Below are positions 1 through 8,730 of a stretch of DNA of 64,000 bases, piece by piece. The notes below the pieces were generated by a model, which was not told the origin of the DNA, made no database searches, and saw nothing but the letters and a program-made list of their open reading frames with translations. Position 1 is the first letter of the stretch. Each line of letters begins with the position of its first letter. This stretch comes from Kosakonia cowanii JCM 10956 = DSM 18146 (GTDB lineage Bacteria > Pseudomonadota > Gammaproteobacteria > Enterobacterales > Enterobacteriaceae), in assembly GCF_001975225.1 (NCBI RefSeq), contig NZ_CP019445.1:1240001-1304000 (forward strand), read 5' to 3'. The position numbers and the translations under genes are program-made.

Positions 1-6
1 AATCTT

Positions 7-26
7 ATATAAAACAACGTTTCAAT
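7..26. promoter_or_regulatory. KdgR-like operator (distal)
   Basis: The core TAAAACA-AC-GTTTCAAT matches the KdgR consensus (AATRAAAYN3RTTTYATT) at most positions and has the expected dyad with a short centre. KdgR is the IclR-family repressor of pectin catabolism genes. The box lies about 370 bp before ogl, so it may also serve a gene to the left of the window. Confidence 0.5.
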
Positions 27-285
27 TTTTATGTTAGTTATTTTCCGTTCTGGAAGTGGGATCACGATTGTTGAGCGTTGACAAGCGATACAGGGCGCAG
101 AAGCGCTCCGCGTCATGTTAATTAATTGCGATTAATCAATAAGTTAATTCAATCTTTGAAATTTGACCGTCGTAGCAAAATTTCTCGTTTAAAATCAAAG
201 CCTATTATTCACGCCCGTGATATCAGAAACGCTGTTAAGCCCTTTCGTAATAATTTTCTTATAAATTGCGCCCGCAATCACACAT

Positions 286-305
286 ATTGAAACGATGTTT
301 TGATA
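286..305. promoter_or_regulatory. KdgR-like operator (ogl-proximal)
   Basis: The sequence reads ATTGAAACGATGTTTTGATA, an imperfect palindrome with the GAAAC/GTTT arms typical of KdgR boxes. It lies about 90 bp before the ogl start, where a repressor would overlap or follow the promoter. The assignment rests on consensus matching only. Confidence 0.5.
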
Positions 306-391
306 AATTGAAATCCTATTTTTAAACTTAAGCAGATACGGGGTCATGCGGGGACGCAAGATGGCGGTCGGCCCCTCTACAGGAGAGAAAA

Positions 392-1567
392 ATGGCGAAA
401 GGCATGCGGGTAAAACTCAACTATGCAGTGAGCCGCGATCCGGATACCGGCGCGGAAGTGACCCGCTTAACCCCTCCGGAGGTGACGTGTCACCGCAACT
501 ACTTCTATCAAAAGTGCTTCTTTAACGATGGCAGCCACCTGCTGTTTGCCGGCGAGTTTGACGGCAACTGGAACTACTATCTGCTGAATATTGAGAATGC
601 CGAAGCGGTGCAGTTAACCGAAGGCGCGGGCGATAACACTTTTGGCGGCTTTCTCTCGCCAGATGACAGCGCGCTCTACTACGTGAAAAACGATCGCACC
701 CTGCGCGAAGTTAACCTGCACACGCTGGCTGAACGCGAGATCTACCGCGTCCCCGAGGAGTGGGTGGGTTACGGCACCTGGGTCGCCAATAGCGACTGCA
801 CCAAGCTGGTCGGGATTGAGATTGCCGCCAGCGACTGGACGCCGCTCAACGACTGGCAGCTGTTCCATGACTTCTTCCATAAAGGGCCACACTGCCGCCT
901 GCTGCGCGTTGATCTACAGACTGGCGAAAGCAAGGTGATACATGAAGAGAAGATCTGGCTTGGTCACCCGATCTATCGCCCGTTTGATGACAACACCGTG
1001 GCGTTTTGCCATGAAGGCCCGCACGATCTGGTCGATGCGCGGATGTGGCTGGTGAATGAAGATGGCAGCAACGTGCGCAAGGTGAAGGATCATGCTGAAG
1101 GTGAGAGCTGTACCCATGAGTTCTGGGTGCCGAACGGCTCGGCGCTGGTCTATGTCTCTTACCTGAAAGGCGAACAGGGGCGCACCATCTCGCGCTACAA
1201 CCCGGAGAGCGGCGTGAATGAAGAGATTATGCCGATGCCGGCCTGCTCGCATTTGATGAGCAACTTTGACGGTACGCTGCTGGTCGGCGATGGCTCCGGC
1301 ACGCCGGTGGATGTGAAGGATACCGGCGGCTACGCCATTGATAACGACCCCTATCTCTATGCGTTTGATGTGGCGCAGAAAGGGTATTACCGCGTCGCGC
1401 GCCACGATACCTCGTGGGCGACCTTTGCCAACAGCCGCCAGGTCACGCACCCGCATCCATCGTTTACCCCGGATGACAGCGCAGTGCTATTCAGTTCCGA
1501 TAAAGACGGCAAACCGGCGCTCTATATCGCCAAACTGCCCGAGCAGCGCACCCTGCTGCAACCCTGA
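392..1567 (+). CDS. ogl: Oligogalacturonate lyase
   Basis: This cytoplasmic family PL22 lyase cleaves short (unsaturated) galacturonides by beta-elimination to 5-keto-4-deoxyuronate, which feeds the KduI/KduD/KdgK/KdgA route. The 391-residue length fits the family (about 388). The sequence shows WD-like beta-propeller repeats. The manganese ligands known from the Yersinia enzyme fall at the same numbers here: His287 (CSHLM), Gln350, His353 and His355 (QVTHPHP). An AGGAG sits a normal distance before the ATG. The gene is monocistronic, ending in a strong terminator, and converges with the kdgM-like porin that would import its substrates. KdgR-like boxes upstream suggest induction by pectin breakdown products. 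Confidence 0.95.
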   Translation: MAKGMRVKLNYAVSRDPDTGAEVTRLTPPEVTCHRNYFYQKCFFNDGSHLLFAGEFDGNWNYYLLNIENAEAVQLTEGAGDNTFGGFLSPDDSALYYVKNDRTLREVNLHTLAEREIYRVPEEWVGYGTWVANSDCTKLVGIEIAASDWTPLNDWQLFHDFFHKGPHCRLLRVDLQTGESKVIHEEKIWLGHPIYRPFDDNTVAFCHEGPHDLVDARMWLVNEDGSNVRKVKDHAEGESCTHEFWVPNGSALVYVSYLKGEQGRTISRYNPESGVNEEIMPMPACSHLMSNFDGTLLVGDGSGTPVDVKDTGGYAIDNDPYLYAFDVAQKGYYRVARHDTSWATFANSRQVTHPHPSFTPDDSAVLFSSDKDGKPALYIAKLPEQRTLLQP

Positions 1568-1597
1568 ATTTGAGTGAGTGTTTCTGTAACTGGCCTT

Positions 1598-1622
1598 GCC
1601 CTCCTATGGAGGGCCTTTTTTT
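1598..1622 (+). terminator. Rho-independent terminator of ogl
   Basis: A GCCCTCC/GGAGGGC stem with a 3-nt loop is followed by a run of seven T. It lies about 30 bp after the ogl stop codon. Confidence 0.85.
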
Positions 1623-1688
1623 GGGTGCTATTAATGCCCTTTATATTTCGCGCCGCAGGGGCGTTGGCTTTCTAGCAGCACGAACTAT

Positions 1689-1884
1689 GTAGGCCGGATA
1701 AGGCGTAGCCGCCATCCGGCATGATCGTCGCAGAGTTTATTGCCGGATGGCGCTGGCGCTTATCCGGCCTACGGGATCGATGCCGGAGTGTGGAATCATG
1801 TAGGCCGGATAAGGCATCGCCGCCATCCGGCATAATTGCAGCGAACTCTGTTGCCGGATGGCGCTTACGCTTATCCGGCCTACG
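1689..1884. repeat. BIME: four REP units in alternating orientation
   Basis: Four copies of the enterobacterial REP palindrome occur here, alternately as GTAGGCCGGATAAGGC...GCCATCCGGC and its inverse TGCCGGATGGCGC...TTATCCGGCCTAC. They start near 1689, 1741, 1799 and 1852. The array fills the space between the convergent ogl and porin genes, the usual place for such elements, which can bind gyrase or IHF and protect mRNA 3' ends. Confidence 0.9.
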
Positions 1885-1933
1885 CGTAAGGCACGGGCGG
1901 CGCGAAGAAGTAGGATGGTCATAGAGCGGGCAT

Positions 1934-1962
1934 AAAAAACCCGGCGCCAGGCACCGGGTTTT
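1934..1962 (-). terminator. Terminator of the kdgM-like porin
   Basis: AAAACCCGG and CCGGGTTTT arms flank a 9-nt loop. Read on the minus strand the hairpin ends in six T. It sits 18 bp beyond the porin stop codon. Confidence 0.85.
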
Positions 1963-1979
1963 CTAGGATATTCGGAAAT

Positions 1980-2660
1980 TCAGAAAGAGTAAGCAACACC
2001 CAAACGAAAACGGGTCTGGCGTTCGTCGGTATTTTTCACGCCAACGTTACCGATTTCGACATACGGTGACCAGTTTTTATCGAGTTTATACGCCAGCTTA
2101 GCGTTATATTCGTTGGAGTAGTTTTTATTATTTTCACGCACCACATCTTCCGTGCTTTTGGCATATACGTAGTTCAGCTCGGTGCGGAAGTCGCCCATTG
2201 CCCAGCCCACCCACGCATCGAATTTATTGACTTTGTTATCGACAACGTTGGAATCCGGGTTACGGGTATATTCATAACGGTAACGGCCCGCAATATAGAC
2301 GCCATTATCAAAGCTGTATTGCGCATGAATATAGGGTTTATAGATAGAGAAGGTATCTTTGCTTTCAATATTAAAGCCTGGTGTGAGCGCAATATTCTTG
2401 GTTGCGGCCCAGCGCCAGTTAATCGACTCTTCATGGCCGTTGCCGACAATCTCTGTTAACGGCTTGTCAGCGTCATCGCCACCCGATTTCCATTTCGCTT
2501 CAACGCCAAAACCCAGGCCATTATCAAAGCGATGCGACACGGCTACGCGATCGGCGTTGGAGCCGCTGTCAATGTATTCATGGCGCAGATCGACGGTAAC
2601 AGCGTACGAAGCGAAGGATGCGCCAAGGAGAGTAGCAAGGGCCAGAGTTTTCTTAAACAT
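1980..2660 (-). CDS. kdgM: KdgM-type oligogalacturonate porin
   Basis: This is a small outer-membrane beta-barrel of the KdgM family, which admits oligogalacturonides through the outer membrane. The chosen start (MFKKTLALATLLG) has TGAGG seven bases upstream. A longer reading adds five residues and lacks such a site. A Sec signal peptide ends after residue 20 (SYA|VTV). The mature chain, about 206 residues, has the alternating aromatic strands of a 12-stranded barrel and ends in the YSF motif recognised by the Bam complex. Its neighbour ogl degrades the imported oligomers, and a KdgR-like box overlaps its leader. Paralogues such as NanC import other acidic sugars, so the substrate is inferred from context. 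Confidence 0.85.
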   Translation of the reverse strand: MFKKTLALATLLGASFASYAVTVDLRHEYIDSGSNADRVAVSHRFDNGLGFGVEAKWKSGGDDADKPLTEIVGNGHEESINWRWAATKNIALTPGFNIESKDTFSIYKPYIHAQYSFDNGVYIAGRYRYEYTRNPDSNVVDNKVNKFDAWVGWAMGDFRTELNYVYAKSTEDVVRENNKNYSNEYNAKLAYKLDKNWSPYVEIGNVGVKNTDERQTRFRLGVAYSF

Positions 2661-2673
2661 GAGCAACCTCAAC

Positions 2674-2695
2674 AATTAAAATTACGTTTCATTTT
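2674..2695. promoter_or_regulatory. KdgR-like operator of the porin gene
   Basis: AATTAAAATTACGTTTCATTTT matches the right arm of the KdgR consensus perfectly (GTTTCATT) and the left arm partly. It lies 14-35 bp before the porin start on the minus strand, consistent with blocking transcription or early elongation. Confidence 0.5.
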
Positions 2696-3055
2696 TATGG
2701 AATTGCATTTTATTTTTATAGTAACTTTATTTTAGTGATCTGGATCGTAAATATATCTACAGAAAATAGCGAAGTAAAAGCGCGTGACGAGCATCAATAA
2801 AAGTTGCCCTTTAGGGTTAAAAAAAGCGTTTAAGATCACAACCCATGCTTATTATCGCGTTTTACACGGAGAGCACTAAATAGAGAAAAAGGAGTGCGTA
2901 AGTTAATGCAAATAAAATTAATAAGCAGGCTTATCAGTTGATAACAGAATGGTCACGCAGGGGATAATGCTATTTTTGGTGTTTGCGTTAATTCTTATGG
3001 CAGGAAAGCGGAGGTTTTATTTTTATTGAAACGTAAGCTGCGAGAAGGATCACAA
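2696..3055. other. Intergenic region between the porin gene and yqeF
   Basis: No convincing gene. It must hold the porin promoter. A weak CRP-like site (GTGATCTGGATCGT) lies at about 2735-2748, as expected for KdgM-type genes that need CRP, but only one half-site is good. Confidence 0.35.
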
Positions 3056-3088
3056 ATAATAACGCCCTCATGGCGAGGGCGTTATTAT
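3056..3088 (-). terminator. Terminator of yqeF
   Basis: A perfect 14-bp stem (ATAATAACGCCCTC and its complement) with a 5-nt loop is followed on the minus strand by an AT-rich tail. It begins 14 bp after the yqeF stop codon. Confidence 0.85.
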
Positions 3089-3101
3089 CAAGCGGGCAGA
3101 A

Positions 3102-4283
3102 TTAGTCACGCTCGATGGCCAGCGCGACGCCCTGGCCACCACCAATACAGAGTGTTGCCAGTCCTTTGCGCGCCTTACGCTTTTGCATCTCATGCACCAG
3201 CGACACCAGGATGCGACAGCCGGAGGCGCCAATCGGATGGCCGAGCGCAATCGCGCCGCCATTGACGTTGACGCGCTTCTCATCCCACTCAAGGATTTTC
3301 CCCACCGATAGCGCCTGCGCGGCATAAGCCTCATTGGCTTCAATCAGGTCGACATCATCCAGCTGCCAGCCAGCGCGCTCAAGGCAACGCCGCATGGCGT
3401 AAACCGGCGCAATGCCCATCAGCGCCGGATCGACGCCCACGCTTGCAAAGGCACGAATACGCGCCAGTACCGGTAAGTTGAGCGCCTCTGCGCGTTCCGC
3501 GCTCATCATCAGCACCGCCGCCGCGCCATCATTAATAGGCGATGCGTTACCGGCAGTCACCGAGCCGCTGGTTTCAAAAGCCGGGCTGAGCTGCGCCAGC
3601 GCTTCAGCACTGGCATCGGTGCGCGGCTGCTCATCGGTATCGACCAGCACACGCTTGCCGTCGGCGCTCTGAGTCTGCACAGGAACAATCTCGTCGCGAA
3701 AACGACCGGAGTCGATAGCCATCCGCGCTTTATGTTGCGAACTGAGCGCCCACTCATCCTGGCGCTCGCGGCTGATGCCATATTCCCGCGCCAGGTTCTC
3801 CGCCGTGACGCCCATATGGTAATCATTAAACGCATCCCATAACCCGTCATGCACCAGGCTGTCGATAAGCTGGCTGTTACCAAGCTGCGCCCCGGTGCGG
3901 CTATCGGTTAATACATGCGGCGCGCGGCTCATGTTCTCCTGGCCGCCGGCAATCACCACGTCGGCTTCGCCGCACTGGATCGCCTGCGAGGCGAGATGCA
4001 GCGCTTTCAGCCCGGAGCCGCACACATCGTTGATGGTGATCGCGGAAACCGTATTTGGCAGCCCACCCTTGATCGCCGACTGGCGCGCCGGGTTCTGCCC
4101 GGCCCCGGCGGTCAGCACCTGGCCCAGAATCACCTCATCGATATCCTGCGGCTGCACGCCGCTGCGCGCCAGTAACGCCTGCACCACCGCGCTGCCCAGC
4201 TCAACGGCAGAGTGACGCGACAGCGCCCCCTGAAAACAGCCGATTGGCGTGCGCACGGCGCCGACAATCACCACATCTTTCAT
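3102..4283 (-). CDS. yqeF: Acetyl-CoA C-acetyltransferase (thiolase), YqeF/AtoB type
   Basis: This biosynthetic-type thiolase interconverts two acetyl-CoA with acetoacetyl-CoA plus CoA. From [13 protein letters not shown] the protein has 393 residues, the family's normal length. A 10-residue longer reading has no homologous sequence. The nucleophile Cys88 lies in [11 protein letters not shown]. The C-terminal [15 protein letters not shown] carries the catalytic His, and a second Cys (CIGGGQG) completes the site. A GGGG-TAGAG stretch precedes the ATG. It stands alone, followed by a strong terminator. In E. coli yqeF is, to my knowledge, next to kduID, which agrees with the pectin genes on its other side here. 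Confidence 0.9.
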   Translation of the reverse strand: MKDVVIVGAVRTPIGCFQGALSRHSAVELGSAVVQALLARSGVQPQDIDEVILGQVLTAGAGQNPARQSAIKGGLPNTVSAITINDVCGSGLKALHLASQAIQCGEADVVIAGGQENMSRAPHVLTDSRTGAQLGNSQLIDSLVHDGLWDAFNDYHMGVTAENLAREYGISRERQDEWALSSQHKARMAIDSGRFRDEIVPVQTQSADGKRVLVDTDEQPRTDASAEALAQLSPAFETSGSVTAGNASPINDGAAAVLMMSAERAEALNLPVLARIRAFASVGVDPALMGIAPVYAMRRCLERAGWQLDDVDLIEANEAYAAQALSVGKILEWDEKRVNVNGGAIALGHPIGASGCRILVSLVHEMQKRKARKGLATLCIGGGQGVALAIERD

Positions 4284-4404
4284 CTCTACCCCCACGGTGG
4301 CTGAACCGGGCAATAGTAGAGCATTGTTAAAAAGGTTTATCAGGGATGTTTAAAATTGGTGAGATTAATCACAGGGAATTGTACGGGGTGGTCGAAGAGA
4401 AAGA

Positions 4405-4431
4405 GATGCGCGGCCAGAGCGACCGCGCATC
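4405..4431 (-). terminator. Hairpin terminator of the methionine-importer operon
   Basis: A perfect 9-bp GATGCGCGG/CCGCGCATC stem with a 9-nt loop is followed on the minus strand by a pyrimidine-rich tail (TCTTTCTCTT). It lies just after the substrate-binding protein gene. Confidence 0.7.
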
Positions 4432-4439
4432 GGGGGTGA

Positions 4440-5252
4440 TTAGTTGTTTACCGGAATAACCGCGCCTTTGTATTTGGTGCGGATCCACTCCTGAATCTCT
4501 TTTGAGTGCAGCACGTTCACCAGCGCCACGATATCTTTCTTCTTCTCGTCGCCGCGATGCACGGTAATGATGTTGGCATACGGGTTATTTTCACCGCTCT
4601 CGACGGCAATCGGATCGTGAACCGGGTCGAGACCGGCATCAATCGCGTAGTTGGCGTTGATCACCACCGCATCGCCTTCATCGTTGTTGTACATCTGCGG
4701 CAGCAGCGCCGCTTCAACGTTCGGCAGGAACTTCAGTTTTTTCGGGTTCTCAACGATATCGTCGATGCGCGCGGTCACTTTATCGATGCCCGGCTTCAGC
4801 TTGATGACGCCCTCTTTTTCAAAGATAGAGAGAATACGCCCTTCTTCAGAGACCGCGTCACGCATGATGATTTTGCCGCCTTGCGGCAGATCTTTCAGCG
4901 ATTTGTATTTTTTGGAGTAGATACCAATCGGCTCAATATGGATCGCACCGGCGCTGACGAAATCATAGGTTTTGTCGCCCGCGTGATCTTTCAGCACACT
5001 GTTCAGATACGGAATGTGCTGGAAGTAGTTGGCATCGATTTCACGGCCCGCCAGCGCGGTGTTCGGCAGGATGTAATCCTGGAACGGTTTGATCTCCAGA
5101 TCGATGCCCTGCTTCGCCAGAATCGGCTTCGCCTGCTCAAGGATTTCCGCGTGCGGTACGTTAGAGGCGCCAACGGTCAGCGTATCGGCCCAGGAGGAGA
5201 AACTCAGCACGCTGAGGGTGGCTGCGGCAATCAGTGTCAGTGTCTTTTTCAT
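4440..5252 (-). CDS. MetQ/NlpA-family substrate-binding protein (not a lipoprotein)
   Basis: This is the periplasmic binding component of a methionine-uptake (MUT) family ABC importer. The NlpA/MetQ signature is clear (GASNVPHAEILEQ near the mature N-terminus, then ANYFQHIPYLN). The signal peptide is type I (ending SSWA|DTL) and lacks the lipobox Cys of MetQ, so the protein should be soluble in the periplasm. I chose the ATG at 5252 (MKKTLTLIA). A TTG five codons earlier is possible. It is the last gene of an operon reading ATPase, permease, binding protein, and sits beside mtcBC, which favours methionine or a related sulfur compound as ligand. The exact ligand is inferred. Confidence 0.85.
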   Translation of the reverse strand: MKKTLTLIAAATLSVLSFSSWADTLTVGASNVPHAEILEQAKPILAKQGIDLEIKPFQDYILPNTALAGREIDANYFQHIPYLNSVLKDHAGDKTYDFVSAGAIHIEPIGIYSKKYKSLKDLPQGGKIIMRDAVSEEGRILSIFEKEGVIKLKPGIDKVTARIDDIVENPKKLKFLPNVEAALLPQMYNNDEGDAVVINANYAIDAGLDPVHDPIAVESGENNPYANIITVHRGDEKKKDIVALVNVLHSKEIQEWIRTKYKGAVIPVNN

Positions 5253-5270
5253 GTTGTTGGTTTCCAATAG

Positions 5271-5939
5271 TTATCGTTTATCTAACAGAGAAGTAATCAC
5301 GTCGCCGCAGAACTGGATGATGAAGACGATGATGAGAATGGTCACCGTCGCCACCAGCGTGACGTCGTTATGGTTCCGCTGGAATCCTTCCAGATAAGCA
5401 AGATTGCCCAAACCGCCTGCGCCGATAACCCCGGCCATGGCGCTGTAGCTCACCAGCGCAATCAGCGTCACGGTAATACCGGAGACCAGCGCTGGCGATG
5501 ATTCGGGAAGCAGCACCCGAAAGACTAAGGTGCTGAGACGCGCGCCCATTGAGCGCGTCGCCTCAATCACCCCTTTATCCACTTCGCGCAGCGCAATCTC
5601 CACCAGCCGCGCATAGAACGGTGCCGCGCCGACAATCAGCGCCGGTAGCGCCGCGTTAGCACCGAGAATCGAGCCGACAATCGCCTTGGTAAAGGGGATT
5701 AACAGCACAATCAAAATGATGAACGGAATCGAGCGGAAGACATTCACCAGAATCGAAATGACGCTATAGAGCGCGCGATTCTGGAACAGCCCGCCGCGCG
5801 CGGTGAGAAACAGCGCCAGCCCAAGCAGAATGCCCAGCACGAAGGTTGCTGCGCCCGAAAGCGCGGTCATATAGAGCGTCTCCTGCGTCGCAGCCCAGAG
5901 TTGCTCCCATTTCAGGTGCGGAAAAAGTGATTCAGCCAT
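5271..5939 (-). CDS. MetI-type ABC permease
   Basis: This 222-residue inner-membrane permease belongs to the D-methionine importer family. It has five predicted membrane segments and the EAA loop (EATRSMGARLSTLVFRVLLPES, about residues 126-147) that docks on the ATPase. Its start overlaps the end of the ATPase gene by 8 bp, indicating coupled translation, and the binding-protein gene follows within 20 bp. It is a paralogue of, not necessarily the same as, the housekeeping metI, which is normally elsewhere in enterobacteria. Confidence 0.88.
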   Translation of the reverse strand: MAESLFPHLKWEQLWAATQETLYMTALSGAATFVLGILLGLALFLTARGGLFQNRALYSVISILVNVFRSIPFIILIVLLIPFTKAIVGSILGANAALPALIVGAAPFYARLVEIALREVDKGVIEATRSMGARLSTLVFRVLLPESSPALVSGITVTLIALVSYSAMAGVIGAGGLGNLAYLEGFQRNHNDVTLVATVTILIIVFIIQFCGDVITSLLDKR

Positions 5940-6954
5940 GGGTCACGACCTCGCTCTCAATGTTGCTCTTGCCGAGATCGGTAAGAATGTTGTTCAGTTG
6001 TTCCGGGGTGGCCACCACGTGCACCCATAATTGCCCAAATACGCCGTGCGCGGTTTGCGACATCTTGCCGTGCAGAATGTTAAACGGCAGGCCGTAGCGC
6101 AGCGTCAGTTCGCCGACAATCGGCTGATGGGTGCTGTGGCCGGTAAAGGTCAGCTTAATCACCGTGCCGTCGAGATCGCTGTTCAGATCCGGGTTAAAGG
6201 CTTCCTCTTCTTTATACTGGCTCACCTGGCGCACAAACTGTTTGGTGATCGGCTGCTGCGGATGGGTAAAGACCTGCAGCACATCGCCCTCTTCCACCAC
6301 TCTGCCCTCCTCCATCACCGCGACGCGGTCGCAAATCTTGCGCACAACGTGCATTTCATGGGTGATCAGCACAATCGTCAGCTTGAAGCGGCGATTGATA
6401 TCAAGCAGCAGGTCGAGGATCTGATCGGTGGTTTGCGGGTCGAGCGCCGAGGTGGCTTCATCGCAGAGCAACACATCGGGATTGTTGGCAAGTGCGCGGG
6501 CAATGCCGACACGCTGTTTCTGCCCACCGCTCAGCTGTGACGGATAGGCATTTTCGCGCCCTTTTAGCCCCACCAGCTCAATCAACTCGGCAACGCGCGC
6601 GTTGATCGCTTTCTTCGGTGCACCGGCGATCTGCATGGAAAAGGCGATGTTCTCGCTTACCGTGCGCGACCATAAAAGGTTGAAATGCTGAAAGACCATG
6701 CTGATCTTCAGGCGCGCCTGGCGCAGGGCTTCACCACGCGCGGCGGCAATGTCCTGACCATTAATCACCACGCTGCCGTTGGTCGGTTTTTCCAGCCCGT
6801 TCAGTAAGCGGATCAGCGTACTTTTGCCCGCACCGCTGTAACCGATAATTCCATAAATTTGCCCCTGCTCAACCGTCAGATTGACGTTGTCGACGGCGGT
6901 AATCGATGCCTTTCCCTGGTCGAAGATCTTGGAGATATTCCTGAGGACGATCAT
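5932..6954 (-). CDS. MetN-type ABC importer ATPase
   Basis: This ATPase would power methionine uptake. Starting at MIVLRNISKIFDQG it has 340 residues, matching MetN (343). A 46-residue longer reading starts with hydrophobic, non-homologous sequence. Walker A (GYSGAGKST), Q-loop (FQHFNL), signature (LSGGQKQR), Walker B (LLCDEATSALD) and the switch His (ITHEMH) are all present. The C-terminal 80 residues form the NIL/ACT-like domain that in MetN binds methionine and mediates trans-inhibition. First gene of the three-gene operon, divergent from mtcB. Confidence 0.88.
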   Translation of the reverse strand: MIVLRNISKIFDQGKASITAVDNVNLTVEQGQIYGIIGYSGAGKSTLIRLLNGLEKPTNGSVVINGQDIAAARGEALRQARLKISMVFQHFNLLWSRTVSENIAFSMQIAGAPKKAINARVAELIELVGLKGRENAYPSQLSGGQKQRVGIARALANNPDVLLCDEATSALDPQTTDQILDLLLDINRRFKLTIVLITHEMHVVRKICDRVAVMEEGRVVEEGDVLQVFTHPQQPITKQFVRQVSQYKEEEAFNPDLNSDLDGTVIKLTFTGHSTHQPIVGELTLRYGLPFNILHGKMSQTAHGVFGQLWVHVVATPEQLNNILTDLGKSNIESEVVTHG

Positions 6955-7349
6955 GCGTTGGTATTTTCCGTTTGGCGGTTTAGCAGTATGGATGTCCAGA
7001 TGATAATAATCAGCCAGCGTTATAATACAAATAACCAAATAGACATTAGATATAGCAGAAAGCGCTAAAAGCGTTATAAAGCGGCGTCGCAAACTAAGAA
7101 TTTATTCAGCATAAGATTGCCGAAAAACGCATAACGACGGCGAACAGGTAAAGATAATGGGTAAAAAAGCGCTAAAAAAGCATCGTTTTAGCGATATACC
7201 CATCCAGACGACTGCACGGCTTGCCGCCCCGATGGCTAAACAGTGCTTTATATTTCTATTCGTTCTAAATACCAAACAAAGATTCTTTAAAAGCGCAAAA
7301 AGAGAGACCTATCATCCGCTCACTTCCCTGATTAGCGAGCAAATGGGTT
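6955..7349. promoter_or_regulatory. Divergent control region between the methionine importer and mtcBC
   Basis: This 395-bp AT-rich region separates two divergent sulfur-amino-acid operons. It holds a CGCTAAAAGCG near-palindrome at 7063-7073 and an exact 8-bp inverted repeat, CGCTAAAA (7170-7177) and TTTTAGCG (7186-7193). Both share the CGCTAAAA core, so they may be two sites for one regulator. No good MetJ box (AGACGTCT) array is visible. A 72-codon reading frame at 7157-7375 is not supported as a gene. Confidence 0.4.
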
Positions 7350-8720
7350 ATGTCACTTTTTCATTCAGTAACTGAATTAATTGGTAATACACCGCTGCTG
7401 CAACTGCACAAATTACCGACCGGGCCATGCGAACTGTTTTTAAAACTGGAAAACCAGAACCCCGGCGGCTCGATAAAAGACCGCGTCGCGCTGTCGATGA
7501 TCACTGAGGCTGAGCGGCAAGGCGTGCTGGCACCGGGCGGAACGATTATCGAAGCCACGGCGGGCAATACCGGCCTTGGGCTGGCGCTGATCGCCGCGCA
7601 AAAGGGCTACTCGCTGGTGCTGGTGGTGCCCGACAAAATGAGCCGCGAGAAGATTTTCCACCTGCGCGCGCTGGGGGCGAAGGTGGTGATCACCCGCTCC
7701 GATGTGAATAAAGGCCATCCGGCTTATTACCAGGATTATGCGCGCCGTCTCGCCGACGAGACGCCGGGCGCGTTCTATATCGACCAGTTTAATAACGCTG
7801 CTAACCCGCTGGCGCATGCCACCTCTACCGCGCCGGAACTCTTCGCGCAGCTGGAAGGGAAAATCGATGCCATTGTGGTGGGTGTCGGCTCCGGCGGGAC
7901 GCTCGGCGGGTTGCAGGCATGGTTTGCCGAACACTCTCCCGACACCGAATTTGTGCTCGCCGATCCGGCAGGCTCCATTCTTGCTGACCAGGTGGAGACG
8001 GGGCGCTACGGCGAACCCGGCGCGTGGCTGGTTGAGGGGATCGGCGAAGACTTTATCCCGCCGCTGGCACAACTCGACGGCGTGCGTCAGGCGTTTCGCA
8101 TTAGCGATAAAGAGGCCTTTGCCACCGCGCGCCTGCTGCTGCAACAGGAAGGGATTCTCGCCGGTTCCTCTACCGGCACGCTGCTGAGCGCGGCGCTGCG
8201 CTACTGCCAGGCGCAAACCTCGCCGAAGCGGGTGGTCACGTTTGCCTGCGACAGTGGGAATAAATATCTCTCAAAAATGTTCAACGATGACTGGATGCGC
8301 CAGCAGGGTTTGCTGACGCGCCCGTCGCAGGGCGATCTGACGGACTTTATTGCGCTTCGCCATGACGAAGGGGCAACGGTGACCGCCTCGCCCGACGATA
8401 GCCTTGCAACGGTGCTGGCGCGCATGCGGCTGTATGACATTTCGCAGCTCCCGGTGCTGGAAAATGGCCAGCTTGTCGGGCTGGTTGATGAGTGGGATCT
8501 GATAAGCCATGTGCAGGGCGACAGCGAGCGCTTCGCCCTGCCGGTGAAGGCAGCGATGACCCGCAATCTGGAAGTGCTGGATAAACACGCGCCGGAAAGC
8601 GCCATGCGTGACATTTTCGATCGCGGTCTGGTGGTGGTGATCACCGATAACGGCCGCTTTGTCGGCCTGATAACCCGCAGCGATGTCTTAACAACCTGGC
8701 GTAATCGACTGGAACAATAA
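7350..8720 (+). CDS. mtcB: Cystathionine beta-synthase (reverse transsulfuration)
   Basis: This PLP enzyme condenses homocysteine with serine (or O-acetylserine) to cystathionine. The 456-residue chain has a fold-type II catalytic domain (residues 1-315) with PLP-binding Lys43 in GGSIKDRVA, the TAGNTG loop, and the phosphate-binding GVGSGGT. Two CBS domains follow (about 340-456), as in eukaryotic CBS, suggesting regulation by an adenosyl ligand. It is followed 10 bp later by mtcC. Klebsiella has an equivalent mtcBC pair that lets it use methionine as a sulfur source; I use that name by analogy. Confidence 0.9.
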   Translation: MSLFHSVTELIGNTPLLQLHKLPTGPCELFLKLENQNPGGSIKDRVALSMITEAERQGVLAPGGTIIEATAGNTGLGLALIAAQKGYSLVLVVPDKMSREKIFHLRALGAKVVITRSDVNKGHPAYYQDYARRLADETPGAFYIDQFNNAANPLAHATSTAPELFAQLEGKIDAIVVGVGSGGTLGGLQAWFAEHSPDTEFVLADPAGSILADQVETGRYGEPGAWLVEGIGEDFIPPLAQLDGVRQAFRISDKEAFATARLLLQQEGILAGSSTGTLLSAALRYCQAQTSPKRVVTFACDSGNKYLSKMFNDDWMRQQGLLTRPSQGDLTDFIALRHDEGATVTASPDDSLATVLARMRLYDISQLPVLENGQLVGLVDEWDLISHVQGDSERFALPVKAAMTRNLEVLDKHAPESAMRDIFDRGLVVVITDNGRFVGLITRSDVLTTWRNRLEQ

Positions 8721-8730
8721 GGAACACGAG

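Larger units (their letters stand above)
1..391. other. Upstream region of ogl
   Basis: This AT-rich stretch holds no convincing gene. It contains two KdgR-like palindromes, listed separately, and ends in the ogl ribosome binding site (AGGAG near 381). I could not fix a single sigma-70 promoter with confidence. In E. coli, as I remember it, kduI/kduD lie next to yqeF, so further pectin-catabolism genes may lie just left of the window. Confidence 0.5.

Noticed and set aside
6955..7349. MetJ boxes expected for a methionine importer
   Set aside because: No tandem AGACGTCT-like units can be seen, so MetJ control is not claimed.
7157..7375. 72-codon frame MGKKALKKHRF between the importer and mtcB
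   Set aside because: It overlaps the mtcB start, has no recognisable domain, and an inverted repeat lies inside it; more likely part of the control region.
7350..8720. Cysteine synthase (cysK/cysM) for the first mtc gene
   Set aside because: The two C-terminal CBS domains and the adjacent gamma-lyase gene favour cystathionine beta-synthase.
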